Positions 46,309 through 57,759 of a DNA stretch of 64,000 nt are shown here, piece after piece. Origin of the DNA: Lepraria neglecta (Eukaryota; Ascomycota; Lecanoromycetes; Lecanorales; Stereocaulaceae). Each line of letters begins with the position of its first letter. Positions within the stretch are counted from its first letter, which is position 1. Location of the stretch: positions 558,001-622,000 of the forward strand of contig CM065653.1 in NCBI GenBank assembly GCA_033220425.1, in the 5' to 3' direction. Position numbers and translations under genes: made by a program. The notes beneath the pieces were generated by a model, which ran no database searches, had not been told where the DNA came from, and was given only the letters and a program-made list of their open reading frames with translations.

Positions 46309-47286
46309 CTACACATACTCGGCCGTCTGCTGCTGGCACCACTCCCGAAACTTGCCAGCCTCTCCCGTACCACCTTCCTCTTCCCTCATCAACGCATCGA
46401 GCAGATCCTGGCGCGGCGACCGATGGACCTTTCCCCAAGGTATCACATATCCTCCATTCGTATCCATGGTGAGCTTAGGCGACAGGCCAGCCCAAAGCTC
46501 GGTGTACGCGCCCTGCTTCGCGTTGTGTAATAGCGGAGATGCTGCTAATCGCATCCATACTGGGGCATGTCGTAATAAATTGGTCTTCAGATTGCCAGGA
46601 TTCTGGACTACGTTGAGAATGCCCTGCAGGCCGACCTTGCGCGCCAGCTCACTGGCTAGGAACTAGTTGCCCGTCTTCGAGGCCACGTAGTTCTTCGTAT
46701 GATCTTGAGGTGGGGATGTCAGACCTGCTATTAGCATGCCACCTTTGGGAGCGCTGAGCTCCACCGTCTGAGAACTAGTCCAAACGACACGCACAGAGCC
46801 TCTAGGCGAGGATTGAGCGGCAGCTTAGAGTGATAGGAATAGTAATCGAGTGAACAGAAAGGTCCGAGGTAATTAGTGACCATCTGAAGCTCATGGCCAT
46901 GTTTGGACACGCTGCCGAGTGGTGGTAGGGAGACGCCCGCATTGTTCCAAAGGACATCAAGTATCGGTTCTTTGGCTTTGAAGGCTTCGGCAGAGGCTTT
47001 GATAGGACTGAGATCATCAAGTTCGAGGGGAAGATATTCAAGTTGGCCAGCAGACGAGGTGTCGTGCACCACAGACTTTATTCTCTTCCTTGCATTGCTG
47101 GGCCTTAGCTTCGGACCGTCCAGCTATGTAAACTTTGCCACCTGCTTGGAACAAAACGGTGACGAGCTCATAGCCAACCCCAGAGTATCCGCCTGTGACG
47201 ATGAAGACCTTACCCTTTTGACTCGGCAGGTTTTGCTCTGTCAGACTGGCTCGAGGAGAGAAGAATTGCGAGAAAGTGACACCCAT
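46309..47286 (-). pseudogene. Short-chain dehydrogenase/reductase, broken
   Basis: The intact parts show a classical SDR: cofactor loop FIVTGGYSGVGYEL near the N-terminus, NNAGVSLPPLG, the YVASKTGN catalytic Tyr/Lys stretch, and a C-terminal PGNLKTNLLRHAP. The reading frame changes between KAQQCKEEN and IKSVVHDTSSAG (about 47095), and again after VTNYLGPF (about 46855). There is a TAA after LFLSL and a TAG in KTGN*FLASEL. A single splice pattern cannot remove all of these. It resembles fungal SDRs of the WW-domain-oxidoreductase/retinol-dehydrogenase type. Expression would not give the full enzyme. There is no RIP-style clustering of TAG codons, so this looks like ordinary decay. Confidence 0.85.
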
Positions 47287-47793
47287 GTCGAATGAGACGA
47301 GCTTTTACAAATGTGCAGGATGGAATACTCATTCAATGCTAAGGACTCAAGCAATGGCATTCACATATCTCTTTGAACGTAGGCACATGAATTCTGTTGG
47401 ACGAGGTAGAAGGGTACCATCACTCTTCTCATAAGACACGACGAGGGTCTGGACTTCTTTCCAGGAGCGATGCTTCAAGTGGAAGGGCAGTCACGGTCTC
47501 CCGCCATCGCCACAGTCAGATATCGGACAAGACCATAGCAGCATCCTTAAATGTGTTTAAACGCAAGCGCTACAAGCTACGAAGGAATGCCTCGTCAATC
47601 AGTCATTGTCTGACAGCATCGAACAAATCTGCATGAATTGTTTGAGGCTAATTTTGGAGCTCGTTCACTTAGTTCGCTCCTTACACAGATCTCCTCCATT
47701 CGTCAGCTCTCTCCTGAAACTTATTACTGACTCCAAATCATGCAGTGCCTCTCTGTGAAGCTTCGCCTTCCCTCACAAGTCTTTGCAACCTTC
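47287..47793. other. Intergenic
   Basis: Between the SDR pseudogene and the first F-box-like paralogue. No recognisable coding sequence. Confidence 0.45.
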
Positions 47794-48559
47794 CTACTCG
47801 TCGAAGTCCTCAAGGTCGCTCTCAGGCTCTGCTTCTTTAATTTCCCTGTCAGCAAAGAACCCTGCATCCTTCGGTCCCATGATTGCCGCCTTCAACTCAG
47901 CCGCCAAGGTTGGTGACATGTGGTTGGTGCCGAATTTGAACTACACAATGTTCGTGAGTGCATGGTCCAACCAGTAGCGGAGATTTGTGATATCTTACCT
48001 GAACTGCGCGAACTTTCTTTAGAGGCATCAGGCAATTCTCGCCAACGTATGGTCTTCCTGGAAATCGGCCCGGCATAAATACACCCATCGTTGGGCCGCC
48101 CGTGTAGCTATTGATGAAGGAGACCGTCAAGGATTTGAGGTCATTGAGCGTGAGCTTTTTGCAGGCGTCTTCGACGTTCGCTTCGGTGTGATTGAAAGCA
48201 TTCATCACGGCTCGATCGCTCGGGTCGTTGTCGTCGCCTTTGAAGTCAATGTGGAGATGAAGCCTGGTGATGAGACGGCTGTATTGGCGAGGCAAACATG
48301 TTTTCTTGGAACCGGGATGATGCCACAATGGCTCAGATTTACGCCCGGCACAACTAAAAGAAAACATGTTCTCGCCGTACAGGACAGCTGCCGCTTCTTT
48401 ATGGATTTTATTGTTGGCCCGCAAGATAGCTGGATGGAGGGTCGAGTATTCGCCATACACCGGATCCCGCCTTCCACGGGTTATTAGCAGCATGCGGTAT
48501 ATTTTGAGGCGGATTTCTGGGGCGAAACGCTCAAAATCGAGCTTCCTGAGTTCGGCCAT
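47794..48559 (-). CDS. F-box-like/2EXR-type protein, paralogue 1
   Basis: Exons 48559-47999 and 47940-47794 around a 58-bp intron give 235 aa. The N-terminus FERFAPEIRLKIYRMLLI is the F-box-like helix common in this large Pezizomycotina family, followed by LHPAILRANNKIHKEAAAVLYGENMF. The rest includes SRLITRLHLHIDFKG, DACKKLTLNDLKSLTV and a tail with ELKAAIMGPKDAGFF and an acidic end. It is the first of three tandem minus-strand copies (others at 49302 and 50563) that share this order and the last exon. Such proteins may act as adaptors for ubiquitin ligases, but that is unproved for this family. Confidence 0.8.
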
Positions 48560-49301
48560 GATGTTCAGATCTAAGCCTTCGACAGGGTCGCGGTTAGTGA
48601 TATCCGGCTACTTGTCACAGGGGATCAAGGTGGGTAGACACTGGTGCACTTACCGATCACAAGAAGGAAGCGTCTTGGACTTCTAAGCTCGGGGTACCTG
48701 TTGACAATGGACTTGGCTTCAGAAGCGCTGAACGCTCTCGGGGTGCGAAGATCGATGAGAAACAGGTGAAGATGAACTGAGCGATTATGAAGCGAGGAGG
48801 GGTTCATCGAGTAGAAGTGAATAAAAATGCCGTAAGTAAACCTTAAGCGCTCTCCAACTCGATTCACTTTTATAAGAGGTGGGAGAAGGTGGGGAAATGC
48901 GTGGCGAATTACGAGTCGGCGATCACAGCGCAAAATCAGGCCGTAAAGCTTGTAAGGATATGAGGGCTCTAGATGGTTGAATGACTTGGGTTGTTCGCAG
49001 TTTAGAATTTTAGCTAACTTTTGATTATGAGGCTTTCTCTTCTGCTCACCTCACGACTCGTTGACTGCAGTGAGATCCTTTCGCCGGCCTTGCAAAGCAC
49101 TGGGTCGTTTATGTCACGCTAAGAGCAGATGTCCATCACATATCAGTCTCAATCCGGCTACCATTCCTCCTCTTCATCCTCACCCACTGCTTTCGAGTGG
49201 TCTCCGGGAGCCTCACCCTCAAAAGCCATCTGGTATCTCATTAGCGATCCTTCCCCATTCGACGTTAGTATCTTTCTCACCTTCTCGTCGCTATCCAAAT
49301 C
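48560..49301. other. Intergenic between paralogues 1 and 2
   Basis: Upstream region of paralogue 1. No gene supported. Confidence 0.45.
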
Positions 49302-50165
49302 CTATTCCAGGGGCTCATCGTCATCGGAATGAAAGTCGAATTCGCTCTCAGCATCCTCCTCTTTTGCCTGACGGCGAGTCAAGTATTCCACATCTTTCGG
49401 GCCCTCATTGGCATCTCTTATTTCAGCAGCATACGTTGGCGAGGCGTACTGGTTGATTGTGGACTGCTCTAGGTCAGACTAAGATGCTACTTGCCAAATT
49501 GTCTGTGGAAGATAGCCTACCCTTTGCGCTCGAACTTTCTTCAGTGGTTCCAAGCAGTGCTGCCCGTAATACCTCACGCCTTGATACCGACCGAAAGCAC
49601 TGCCAGTGAATCCGTTGTAGAAATCGACCATGAGAAATTCCAGGTCATTCAAACAGAGCTTCTTGCAAGCATTGTCAAGGTTTGCCGTCGTCCAGTAGAT
49701 CGTTTTCGATTGATATGGGTCGTTCTCATCTCCCTTCAAACTGACGGTCAGGTGCATTCTCGTGATAAGGCGGCTGCAGCGTCGAGTTATCTGGGTCTTG
49801 TGAGAAGCGCCAAGATATGGGTCAGGATGCCACATTGGTCTGCTCTGGTCCCCCCACAGGCTCCACTTAAACAAGTTCATGCCCCACAAGACAATGGAAG
49901 CTTCTGTGTGTATCTTCTTGTTTGTACGCAAGATAGCCAGGTGTAGGTCAGAGTATGGTTCGAACGGTTCAATGGCTAGCACATCGCTGATATCTCTCAT
50001 CTTGTCATGGTAGTCGCCCAAATCGTCGTCATCTCTGCTGATGTCCTCTATATCTACGGTGATCTCGCTATATTCCTGATTGCGATATATCAGGAGAAGT
50101 GCGTAGATCCTGAAGCGTACAGCAACGGGAAATTCTTCGAACTCGAGGCGGCGCAGTCCAGACAT
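49302..50165 (-). CDS. F-box-like/2EXR-type protein, paralogue 2
   Basis: Exons 50165-49521 and 49448-49302 (72-bp intron) give 263 aa. I place the start at 50165 (MSGLRRLEFEEFPVAVRFRIYALLLI) by alignment with paralogue 1; an upstream ATG at 50195 is possible. Compared with paralogue 1, an acidic insert (DIEDISRDDDDLGDY) separates the F-box-like helix from the LHLAILRTNKKIHTEA segment. SRLITRMHLTVSLKGDENDP and ACKKLCLNDLEFLMVDF are shared with paralogue 1. The last exon has the same length (147 bp) as in paralogue 1, supporting recent duplication. Confidence 0.78.
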
Positions 50166-50562
50166 TTTGCTTTGTGTATGGTTGCCGTGGTACACGAACT
50201 GGGTTTTGACTGGCTAATCACTCTCAAAATAGGCTTCGTTGTGATTGTTGAAGTTGGACAGCCAGCAAGAGGTGAGAAGTATCACTACTGAGACTGATAT
50301 TGAGGGTGAGTTCAATGATGGTGAGCCTTGAACGAACAGACTTTGCCACTGCAGATGTAGGAAAGAGTGGTGGATCAAAAGGTGAGAGATTTAGGCTCTG
50401 TTTCAAGAAGATGATGCGGAAAAGCAGTGCCCGAATTACCTCGTGAGTATGAAATTGAGGGTGGCGCAGGATCTCAGGAAAGATGGAAGAAGACTTGAGC
50501 TGTAATAAGAAATGGATCACCGCAGGAAATGAGTGGAAGTGACGCAAAGCAATTGTATTCGC
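50166..50562. other. Intergenic between paralogues 2 and 3
   Basis: Short intergenic stretch. No supported feature. Confidence 0.4.
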
Positions 50563-51719
50563 TTATTGAGGGCAGACGAATGTTGTGAATTGATCAAAGC
50601 AGCCCCGCTCAGGATTCCAAAAGTGAAGGATAGGAACCTCAGTTTGCTCGCCATCTTTCTGCCCCATTCGCCATTTCACCCACTGGTGAATGACGGCTAT
50701 CTTTTCGTCGCCCCAACTTTCAAAGCCGCTTTCGGCATCGTCCTCCTTCTGCTGGCGGAAAGCAAAGAAAACAGCGTCTTTAGGGCCTTCAATTGCAGCT
50801 TTCAGTTCTGCTTCATAGCCTTCGCTAACATCCTCATTGGCTGAGAACTGTAATTCATCAATCAGCTTGAGTTGGAATAGGATCCGTTTACATCATACCT
50901 TGTTTGCTCGTATTGTCTTCAATCGTTCCAAGAAACGCTCTTGGACTTCACAGGCTGGACACCAAACCTCGAGATCGACATGAAGGTGCTGGAGGTCATT
51001 CAACACGAGCTTTGCGCACAGATCTTCAAGATTTTCTTCACCTGGGGCAGGCCAGTCCAGAACCGTCCTGCTTTGATTGCTGTTGATGCAGCATAGGCGA
51101 ACAACAAGACGCACTTTCGTGACAAGACGCCCGTAGTGTCGAGGAAGACATGAGTCGGGATGGTCCAGCATGTGCCACAGTAGCATGTGTTTGTGGTCTG
51201 AAATCCGCCACGTGGAAAGGTTCTCACCTGTTGACGTCTTCGAGTTAGAATTGTATTTTCAGGTTTGCGGGCGGGTTATGAGACAGAGTCTCGCGAGCAG
51301 CGAAATGCTCGGAAAATATACATACCGTACAGAGCAGCAGCAGCCTCGTCGTGAATCTTCTTATTTGTCCGTAGGATGTTAGGGTGGTATTTCGACCATT
51401 CTCCCCCTTGGAACTCCCACATCAGAACTTCCCTCGCGGCGGGATGGCTCATTGGCGCTTCTTCCATCTGCGCTGCTTTCACTCTTACTACTGATGTTCT
51501 CGCCATCCTTGGTATGCCCGCTCGTCTGGTCGATGACGACATCTTCGTCCTCGTCCGACTTGATGTCGCTCTCGCTGTCGCTAATTATGCCACTATCGAG
51601 TTGGCTGCACTACGCTCAAGTCTCTTGAGGCGATTGTACTTGACCAAGAGAAGTCTGTAGATCTTAAGACGGATTTCGGGTGGGAACCCTTCGAATTCGA
51701 GGGGTCGCAATCCAGGCAT
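50563..51719 (-). pseudogene. F-box-like/2EXR-type protein, paralogue 3, interrupted
   Basis: Starts at 51719 (MPGLRPLEFEGFPPEIRLKI). Exons 51719-51326, 51227-50899 and 50847-50563 use introns of 98 and 51 bp. The C-terminal part is clear (WHMLDHPDSCLPRHYGRLV, LCAKLVLNDLQHLHVDL, and AAIEGPKDAVFFAF). In the first exon, however, the frame after the F-box-like helix stops at TAA near 51585. The acidic linker seen in paralogue 2 appears in a second frame (SDSESDIKSDEDEDVV) before the original frame resumes at YHPNILRTNKKIHDEA. This suggests two compensating indels or, less likely, an unusually short intron. I treat it as a decaying copy. Confidence 0.65.
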
Positions 51720-53023
51720 CGTGCCACTGGGATGAAATGTAACCTCCCGGCTTAAACAGTATGGTTCACAGGCTTTGACTACCGCCACGGAATAAGAAGA
51801 GAAGTGTTAAGATTGGGAGCGGGCGGGAATGGGCTGTCCGAAGACTTGAAGTGAGTGTTAGGTCTCGCTCACAAGTTGAATTGGAGTATAGAACTGTCCG
51901 GTAAGTAGAGGGACTAATCACCTTCTCCAAAAGAAATTCGCAACAGGATGTGTAGGAATTTGAGCTAAATGTCTAGGGAGAGGAGGAGGTAAAGCTTGGC
52001 CTTTAATGTGGTGTGATTTGTTGTGTTGTAACACGTTGAAATTCATTACATACGTAATAATTCACACGAGGTTTTTTTGGCAAGTGTTGGAGCTTTTTGC
52101 CACCCAAAATGTTGCGGGCTTGAGAAGCGCAGGGAATGCTACGTTTCTTGGGGTGATTACCATTCTCTTAGCAAGTCCAGGAGACTAGAGCCCCTCACAT
52201 TGAGCGGCTGTCTAGGCCAATAACCAGATACATAGACATCTCAATCCTGTATCAGAGCTGGGCGCATTCCAATAATTTGAGTCCGTTCCTTCGTCCGAGG
52301 TCACTTCCCTGTCTATCTTCAATCACAATGGATACCTACGCGCTCTAACCTAGTTTCCATTGTAAGCTTAAGTAGAGAGCAAGAGCTAAGGATCGAGAAA
52401 TCGGTGGTTAAGATCCTGTCCAAGGCTGAGAAGCGGAAATATGGCAAAGCTCCAAACAGTCACACAACAGCCGTATAACTCTGTTTCAAAGTCGTCAATC
52501 ATGAAAGTGAAAGAAAGCAAGGCTAGATGATGCAAAAATTATCTGCCCGAGACGAAAGAGAGTAAATGCTTCTTGAGTAGACGCTAGGAGAAAATCCTGG
52601 CAATTCAGGATTTGTCTTCCGTAAATGAAACTACGACTTGAAATCGATGTTAGAGGGTCGGAATGGCATCTCTCAGGGCCACGGTCACTGCAGTGTGCTG
52701 GATCCCTGGAGAGAAGTCACCGGTGTCATGGCGGCTGCCCACTAAGGTGTAATTTCTGATACCTACGCTAGGAGACTTGGTGAATATTGGATTCGGCGTT
52801 ATTATAAATCTAACTCTGTGATCTTCAAGCTTTGGAACATGAACAGCCTATTCTTCCTCTTTCGATTGTTGATTACAGCCTTCTCCTCCGGCTATAGGAG
52901 TTAGCATACCAATGATTATGGAATCATTGGTGGCTCACCAGAAACCCCAACATATAAGTATAGGCCACTTTCCCTTCATTTCTCTTGATACCACATCATC
53001 TCCATCGACCAATTCCCGCAATC
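51720..53023. other. Intergenic region
   Basis: About 1.3 kb without supported coding sequence, presumably the promoters of the divergent paralogue 3 and DUF1989 genes. Confidence 0.5.
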
Positions 53024-53638
53024 ATGCCTCAAATCCAAACCCTCCTCGCCCGCACCGGCGTAGCCCTCAAACTAAAATCCTACCAAACGATAAAAATCCT
53101 CAACACGCACGGCTCCCAAATCGTCGACCTCTGGGCCCTGAGCACCTCAAATCCATCCGAATACCTCTCCATGTCGCACACCCATGCTATTCTTCGCAAA
53201 ATTACCCCGTGTGTTGGCGATACGCTATATAGCAACACTTCATCACCAATGTTGTCATTCACGGAAGACACGACGAAAGGAGATCATGGTACACTGATCG
53301 CGGCTTGCAATCCAGCACGGTATGAGATGATGGGGGCACAGGGGTGGCATGCTAGTTGTGAGGAGAACTACCTAAGTGCTATTCAAGCGGTCGATGAGAT
53401 GCGAGGGTTCCCCAGGACGGCGCCCGCGCCAATCAATCTTTTTATGAACGCGCATGTCGAAGGAGATGGAAAAATTGTGTATGAGAAACCAACCAGCGAG
53501 AAGGGGCAGTTTGTGTGTTTCAAGGCGTTGATAGATGTGGTTGTTGTGCTTAGTGCGTGTCCTATGGATGTGAGGGCCACGAGCGACTGGTTGCCTGAGC
53601 CGAGGGATGTGGAGTGGGAGATTTTGGGTGAGGAATAA
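53024..53638 (+). CDS. DUF1989-domain protein (urea carboxylase-associated family)
   Basis: Single exon, 204 aa, starting at MPQIQTLLARTGVAL (53024); an earlier ATG gives an unlikely His/Pro extension. Family hallmarks are GSQIVDLWAL, PCVGDTLYSN, CNPARYEMMGAQGWHASCEEN, APINLFMNAHVEGDGKIVYE and the C-terminal VVVLSACPMDVRATSDW. DUF1989 proteins are commonly found near urea amidolyase and related genes in bacteria and as single genes in fungi; several conserved Cys and His residues suggest metal binding. A function in nitrogen metabolism is an inference from the family name, not shown here. No partner gene is in the window. Confidence 0.85.
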   Translation: MPQIQTLLARTGVALKLKSYQTIKILNTHGSQIVDLWALSTSNPSEYLSMSHTHAILRKITPCVGDTLYSNTSSPMLSFTEDTTKGDHGTLIAACNPARYEMMGAQGWHASCEENYLSAIQAVDEMRGFPRTAPAPINLFMNAHVEGDGKIVYEKPTSEKGQFVCFKALIDVVVVLSACPMDVRATSDWLPEPRDVEWEILGEE

Positions 53639-53954
53639 GGGCTGGAAGTTTAAATGGCCAAGTGAGTGGTAATAACATGATTTAAGTCTGCTCCATTCGG
53701 TCTTCCATATCATTGCGAGACATGATATTTGGTATGGAGCATAAAAGCGTAATGTTAGTCGTGATCGAGAGGATTTCATGTTCTTCGTGTCTAGTCAGTC
53801 TTCTCCTCGGACTATTGGGTATCAGATGATCTTTGATCGCTCGAGCCAAGACTGCAAATGGAACTCGTTACCCGTGAGCCAAGAGGATGCTCTAGCTTCA
53901 CCCTCAACTTCTAATCTTCATCCCGTCTAACCACTCCATGCCAGCTTCGAATTT
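53639..53954. other. Convergent intergenic region
   Basis: 3' ends of the DUF1989 gene and the following SDR gene. Nothing else seen. Confidence 0.45.
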
Positions 53955-54860
53955 TCAGTAAGTGCTTGGCATGATGCTCAGCCTGCCTCCATCTGTGACA
54001 ACGACGTTTCCGGTGCAATAGGCGCCAGCGCGACTCGTCAAGTAGAGAATACAGCCAGCCATGTCTTCCGGTGTACCAGTTCTCTCCGCAGGGATCTTGT
54101 CTCTTCCGAAGACACCATCACCGATAAGCTGTGCTGCCATATCCGATGGGTATACTAGTCCGTAATTAGCCACACTCTCATTCGGCGATAAATGGGAGAG
54201 AGGGGACTTACGACCAGGAACAATGACATTCGACCTAATCCCATACGGTACCAATTGCGTCGCCATTTGCTTTATCAAGTGAGTGGTGCCAGCTTTGCTC
54301 TGTCCATAGGCGTAGCCTCCAGGCACGTTCCTATTGAAGCCACCGATGCTGCTAGTGGCAATTACCTGGCTCTTTTGCTCGACATTTCCCTTCTTGTTGC
54401 CTGCATCAAGCAGTTTGAGGAATGCAATGATGGAGAAGAACACTGCAGCAACATTGACGGAAAAGACATTGCTGTAATCTTCGAATGACTGATTCCAGAG
54501 AATTGACTGATACTCCTCCAAGGACTTCTGGGCACTGATTGGGTTGTCGGCCGGGCCTTGGACTCCGCTGTTGGCGATCAAGACATTGATGTAGCCGACA
54601 TCTTGCTCAATATGAGAAACAATGGATTGGAGTGAGTCTTTGGAGGTCACGTCTCCGACTAATGGGATGATATTTCCGTGCGGCGATTTCTTTGCGGTTT
54701 CGTCAAGCACTTCTCTACGACGTCCAATGATGTAGACTTTGTAGGCGCCATTGAGGGCGAGGGCTTCGGTCATCATGGCCCCAATACCAGATCCACCTCC
54801 GGTGATGACGGCCACGAGTCCTTTGACATTGAAGAGGTTTGCTGCTTCGAGTGAAGACAT
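53955..54860 (-). CDS. Short-chain dehydrogenase/reductase (classical SDR)
   Basis: NAD(P)-dependent oxidoreductase of about 282 aa. The cofactor loop is VITGGGSGIGAMM, followed by IIGRRREVLDE and GDVTSKDS. The active site is ATSSIGGF (Ser) and YAYGQSKAG (Tyr, Lys). The end TGNVVVTDGGRLSI is typical. An apparent insertion RKSPLSHLSPNESVANYG within VPG...YPSDM is best explained as a 57-bp intron (54155-54211, gtaag...ctag) that happens to be in frame; removing it gives VPGLYPSDMAA, which matches SDRs. Retaining the intron would add 19 residues without a stop. Substrate unknown. Confidence 0.9.
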   Translation of the reverse strand: MSSLEAANLFNVKGLVAVITGGGSGIGAMMTEALALNGAYKVYIIGRRREVLDETAKKSPHGNIIPLVGDVTSKDSLQSIVSHIEQDVGYINVLIANSGVQGPADNPISAQKSLEEYQSILWNQSFEDYSNVFSVNVAAVFFSIIAFLKLLDAGNKKGNVEQKSQVIATSSIGGFNRNVPGGYAYGQSKAGTTHLIKQMATQLVPYGIRSNVIVPGRKSPLSHLSPNESVANYGLVYPSDMAAQLIGDGVFGRDKIPAERTGTPEDMAGCILYLTSRAGAYCTGNVVVTDGGRLSIMPSTY

Positions 54861-55227
54861 TCTGGCTGACAGTGGATATGAATAGGATCAAAAGTTCGGG
54901 AATAGATAGAATGTGGTGGAAATACAGGGTGGAATGAAGTAGAAAAATGTTTCGACAACTTTTCTTTTCAATTGAGATTCAGAATGAGACCTTGGAATCT
55001 AGAGTCAATTGCAATAGCTATCAAGAAAGTAGTGTAGGAAGGAAGTCATACTCAGTCGGAAAAATCACAAAGCTCTGATGACGTGTGTGCACGGTCATTA
55101 GCCGACGGAAGACTTCATCATCAGTCGGTCATACATAATTAGTACTGTGCAACCAATTGAGATGTGTGAAGGAAATTCTCCCTTGGCGATGGATAGCCGG
55201 TACTTTACGAAGTCGAGAAGTCTCCGG
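54861..55227. other. Intergenic region before MITE
   Basis: Upstream region of the SDR gene. No supported gene. Confidence 0.45.
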
Positions 55228-55376
55228 CACGGCATCGCAAAAATAAAATTCAATGAGGGGAGTCCTAAGCGAGGCCCCTAAAGCGCCCCTAAGCGACCCC
55301 ACTATCCCCCCGGCCAAGGATATCTCCGGGCGGCTCCCGGGGGGCACGCATTGAATTTTATTTTGGCGATGCCGTG
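55228..55376. mobile_element. Small inverted-repeat element (MITE candidate), about 149 bp
   Basis: Left end CACGGCATCGCAAAAATAAA is matched on the opposite strand at the right end by CACGGCATCGCCAAAATAAA, then attcaatg on both. The terminal repeat is about 28 bp with one mismatch. The centre is GC-rich and non-coding. It lies about 270 bp upstream of the GDPase gene. No clear target-site duplication. Confidence 0.7.
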
Positions 55377-55642
55377 TGCGGCTAATTATTCAGAGGCCTG
55401 CAGATGATCTGCACAGGGGTACGAAATGCCAAGATAAGAACAACTAGTTTTTGTTCTCGAACGCCTCCAGGGGCAGACCATTGTCAACAATCGTTCAAAA
55501 CTCGCTTCGGGGCCCCAGACCTTCCTCTTGAGTCTCGAGGTAAACGGCGAGCTTCCTTTTTACATCCTTCTTTGCGGCCGAGCAAGTTGTGTCCATTGAG
55601 CAGGACATCGTTTTCTCTGCAACCGTTTAATTACCATTTCCT

Positions 55643-57510
55643 ATGTCAACAGGCCTTGACCTTCGTCGGCGCCCAGGCTTATGGTCATACTTTAGCTTCG
55701 GCTCCACTCCTCACAGACGATCAGTCTCATCGCCTGAGCGGCACGAATTGGATAAGCAGGAAAGAGAAGATACTCTAACCAAATCCAACTGGGGCGGTAG
55801 AGGGCGCGCAGACACACTGGAGGGCTACAGAACAGAGCCGCCAACGTCAATGACGGGCGGTCAAAGATCGCGGTATTTGAAGACTGGGGGGGTTATTGCG
55901 CTCGTTTTGTTTTTGTTATATCTGTTCTCATCAAGAGGTGATGGAGTTCGGGATGTTGTGAATGGTATGTCTGAGACAGATGATTGGGAGATCTTGGCTT
56001 CGCTGACCGTTGCCCAGGAGGCCAAGCAGGAGGCCAAGCTCCTACACCTGGTGCGGACGGGAAAATAGACCCTGCCCTTGGGACGACGAAGTGCTCGAAG
56101 TCCAGCTCAAAGGACAAACCTTTGATACAGTATGCTTTAATGATTGATGCCGGGAGTACCGGCTCTCGGATACATGTCTACAAATTCAACAATTGCGGCA
56201 CAACACCTGAGCTTGAGAAGGAGGCAGCGTTTGCGATGACACCGAAGAAGGAGGGTGGTTCTGGCCTGAGCTCTTACGGGTCGGATACAGAGGGAGCCGC
56301 GAAGAGCCTGGATATACTTCTTGATGTAGCTATGAAGACCGTTCCGGACAAGCTCAAGGCCTGCTCTCCAATCGCTGTCAAGGCAACGGCTGGTTTACGA
56401 AAGCTGGACGAGAAACTCGGCCCAGATGCAAGCAAGAACATTCTAGCTGCTGTGCGGAACCGCCTCGAAACGCAATACCCGTTTCCAGTTGTCTCAGCCG
56501 CAAACGGTGGTGTGGAAGTCATGGACGGTAAAGACGAGGGTGTCTATGCTTGGATCACAACCAACTATCTTTTAGGCAAGATTGGCGGCCCAGACAAGTC
56601 ACCCACGGCAGCCGTCTTCGACCTTGGCGGAGGCTCTACGCAAATAGTCTTCGAGCCAACATTCAAGTCGCCTTCTGGCGGCATGCCCGAGAAGCTCGCC
56701 GAAGGCGACCACAAATATACTTTCAAGACGAGTGGCGCGACCTACGAGCTTTACCAGCACTCGCATCTCGGCTACGGCCTCATGGAAGCCCGAAAGTCCG
56801 TCCACAAAGCAGTCGTGCAAGCTAAACATGATGCCTCCCCCAACGACTCTTCCTGGGCTTCGCAACCCATTACAAATCCCTGCATCGTACCTGGCATGAC
56901 CCGTGAAGTGAACGTCACTCTTGACGATGGAAAAACCTTCGAAACTAAAATGGTCGGCCCCACCGAAGCCGCGCCCGCCCAATGCCGTGGTCTCGCCGAG
57001 AAAATTCTTGTAAAAGACGCCCATTGCGACCTCGCGCCCTGCTCCTTCAAAGGCGTCCACCAGCCCTCCCTCGAAAAGACATTCGCCCGCGAAGACGTCT
57101 ACATTTTCTCCTACTTCTACGACCGCACGCAGCCGTTGGGCATGCCTGAATCCTTCACCATCGCCGAGCTGCGGGATTTGACTGCCAAGGTATGTGAAGG
57201 CGAGAAAGGATGGGGGAGCTTTGGTGCTGTGGAAGGGGCTTTGGAGGATTTGAAGGGGAGGCCGGAGTATTGTTTGGATTTGAGCTTTATGGTGGGCCTT
57301 TTGCATACGGGGTATGAGATGGGGTTGCAGCGGGAGGTGAAGATTGCGAAAAAGATCAAGGACAATGAACTGGGGTGGTGTTTGGGTGCTAGGTGAGTCC
57401 CAAAGCTTCATCTGACCCCCTTTATGAACGGCAGCTAACGTCTCGACAGTCTGCCGCTCTTGAGCCAGGAGTCAGGATGGACGTGCAAGGTGAACAAGGC
57501 GTCACCCTAA
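55643..57510 (+). CDS. GDA1: Guanosine-diphosphatase GDA1 (Golgi nucleoside diphosphatase)
   Basis: Type II Golgi membrane enzyme that hydrolyses GDP to GMP, allowing exchange for GDP-mannose during glycosylation. Exons 55643-55964, 56018-57392 and 57450-57510 (53- and 57-bp introns) give 585 aa. A cytosolic N-terminal segment precedes the membrane anchor YLKTGGVIALVLFLLYLFSS. The apyrase conserved regions are in order: DAGSTGSRIHVYKF (ACR1), KATAGLRKL (ACR2), EGVYAWITTNYLLG (ACR3) and FDLGGGSTQIVFEP (ACR4). The end ELGWCLGASLPLL is also characteristic. Length and layout match fungal Gda1. Without the first intron a TAG would end the frame, so splicing is required. Confidence 0.95.
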
Positions 57511-57759
57511 TTATGTCCGAGAATTCTGCGCATTAATGCTAGCGATGTTGAGGAAACTTCGAACACGGATACACGCTTCAATGGCCGCTCGAAAGGCGTT
57601 TTTTTTTGGAAGGCTCAGAAGGGTATACACTGGTTGCGAGGTCATAGTCTCTATTTCTTCGCTTTATCTGCAGTATAGAGCTTATATTCATAATTCAGCA
57701 AGACGGCATTGAGATGATCGAGTTATATATCTCTGGTTATCTTTCCCCCTTCCAAGAGC

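Noticed and set aside
49061-49456. Plus-strand open frame of 131 codons
   Set aside because: Overlaps the last exon of F-box-like paralogue 2 in antisense; low-complexity Ser/Pro/His composition.
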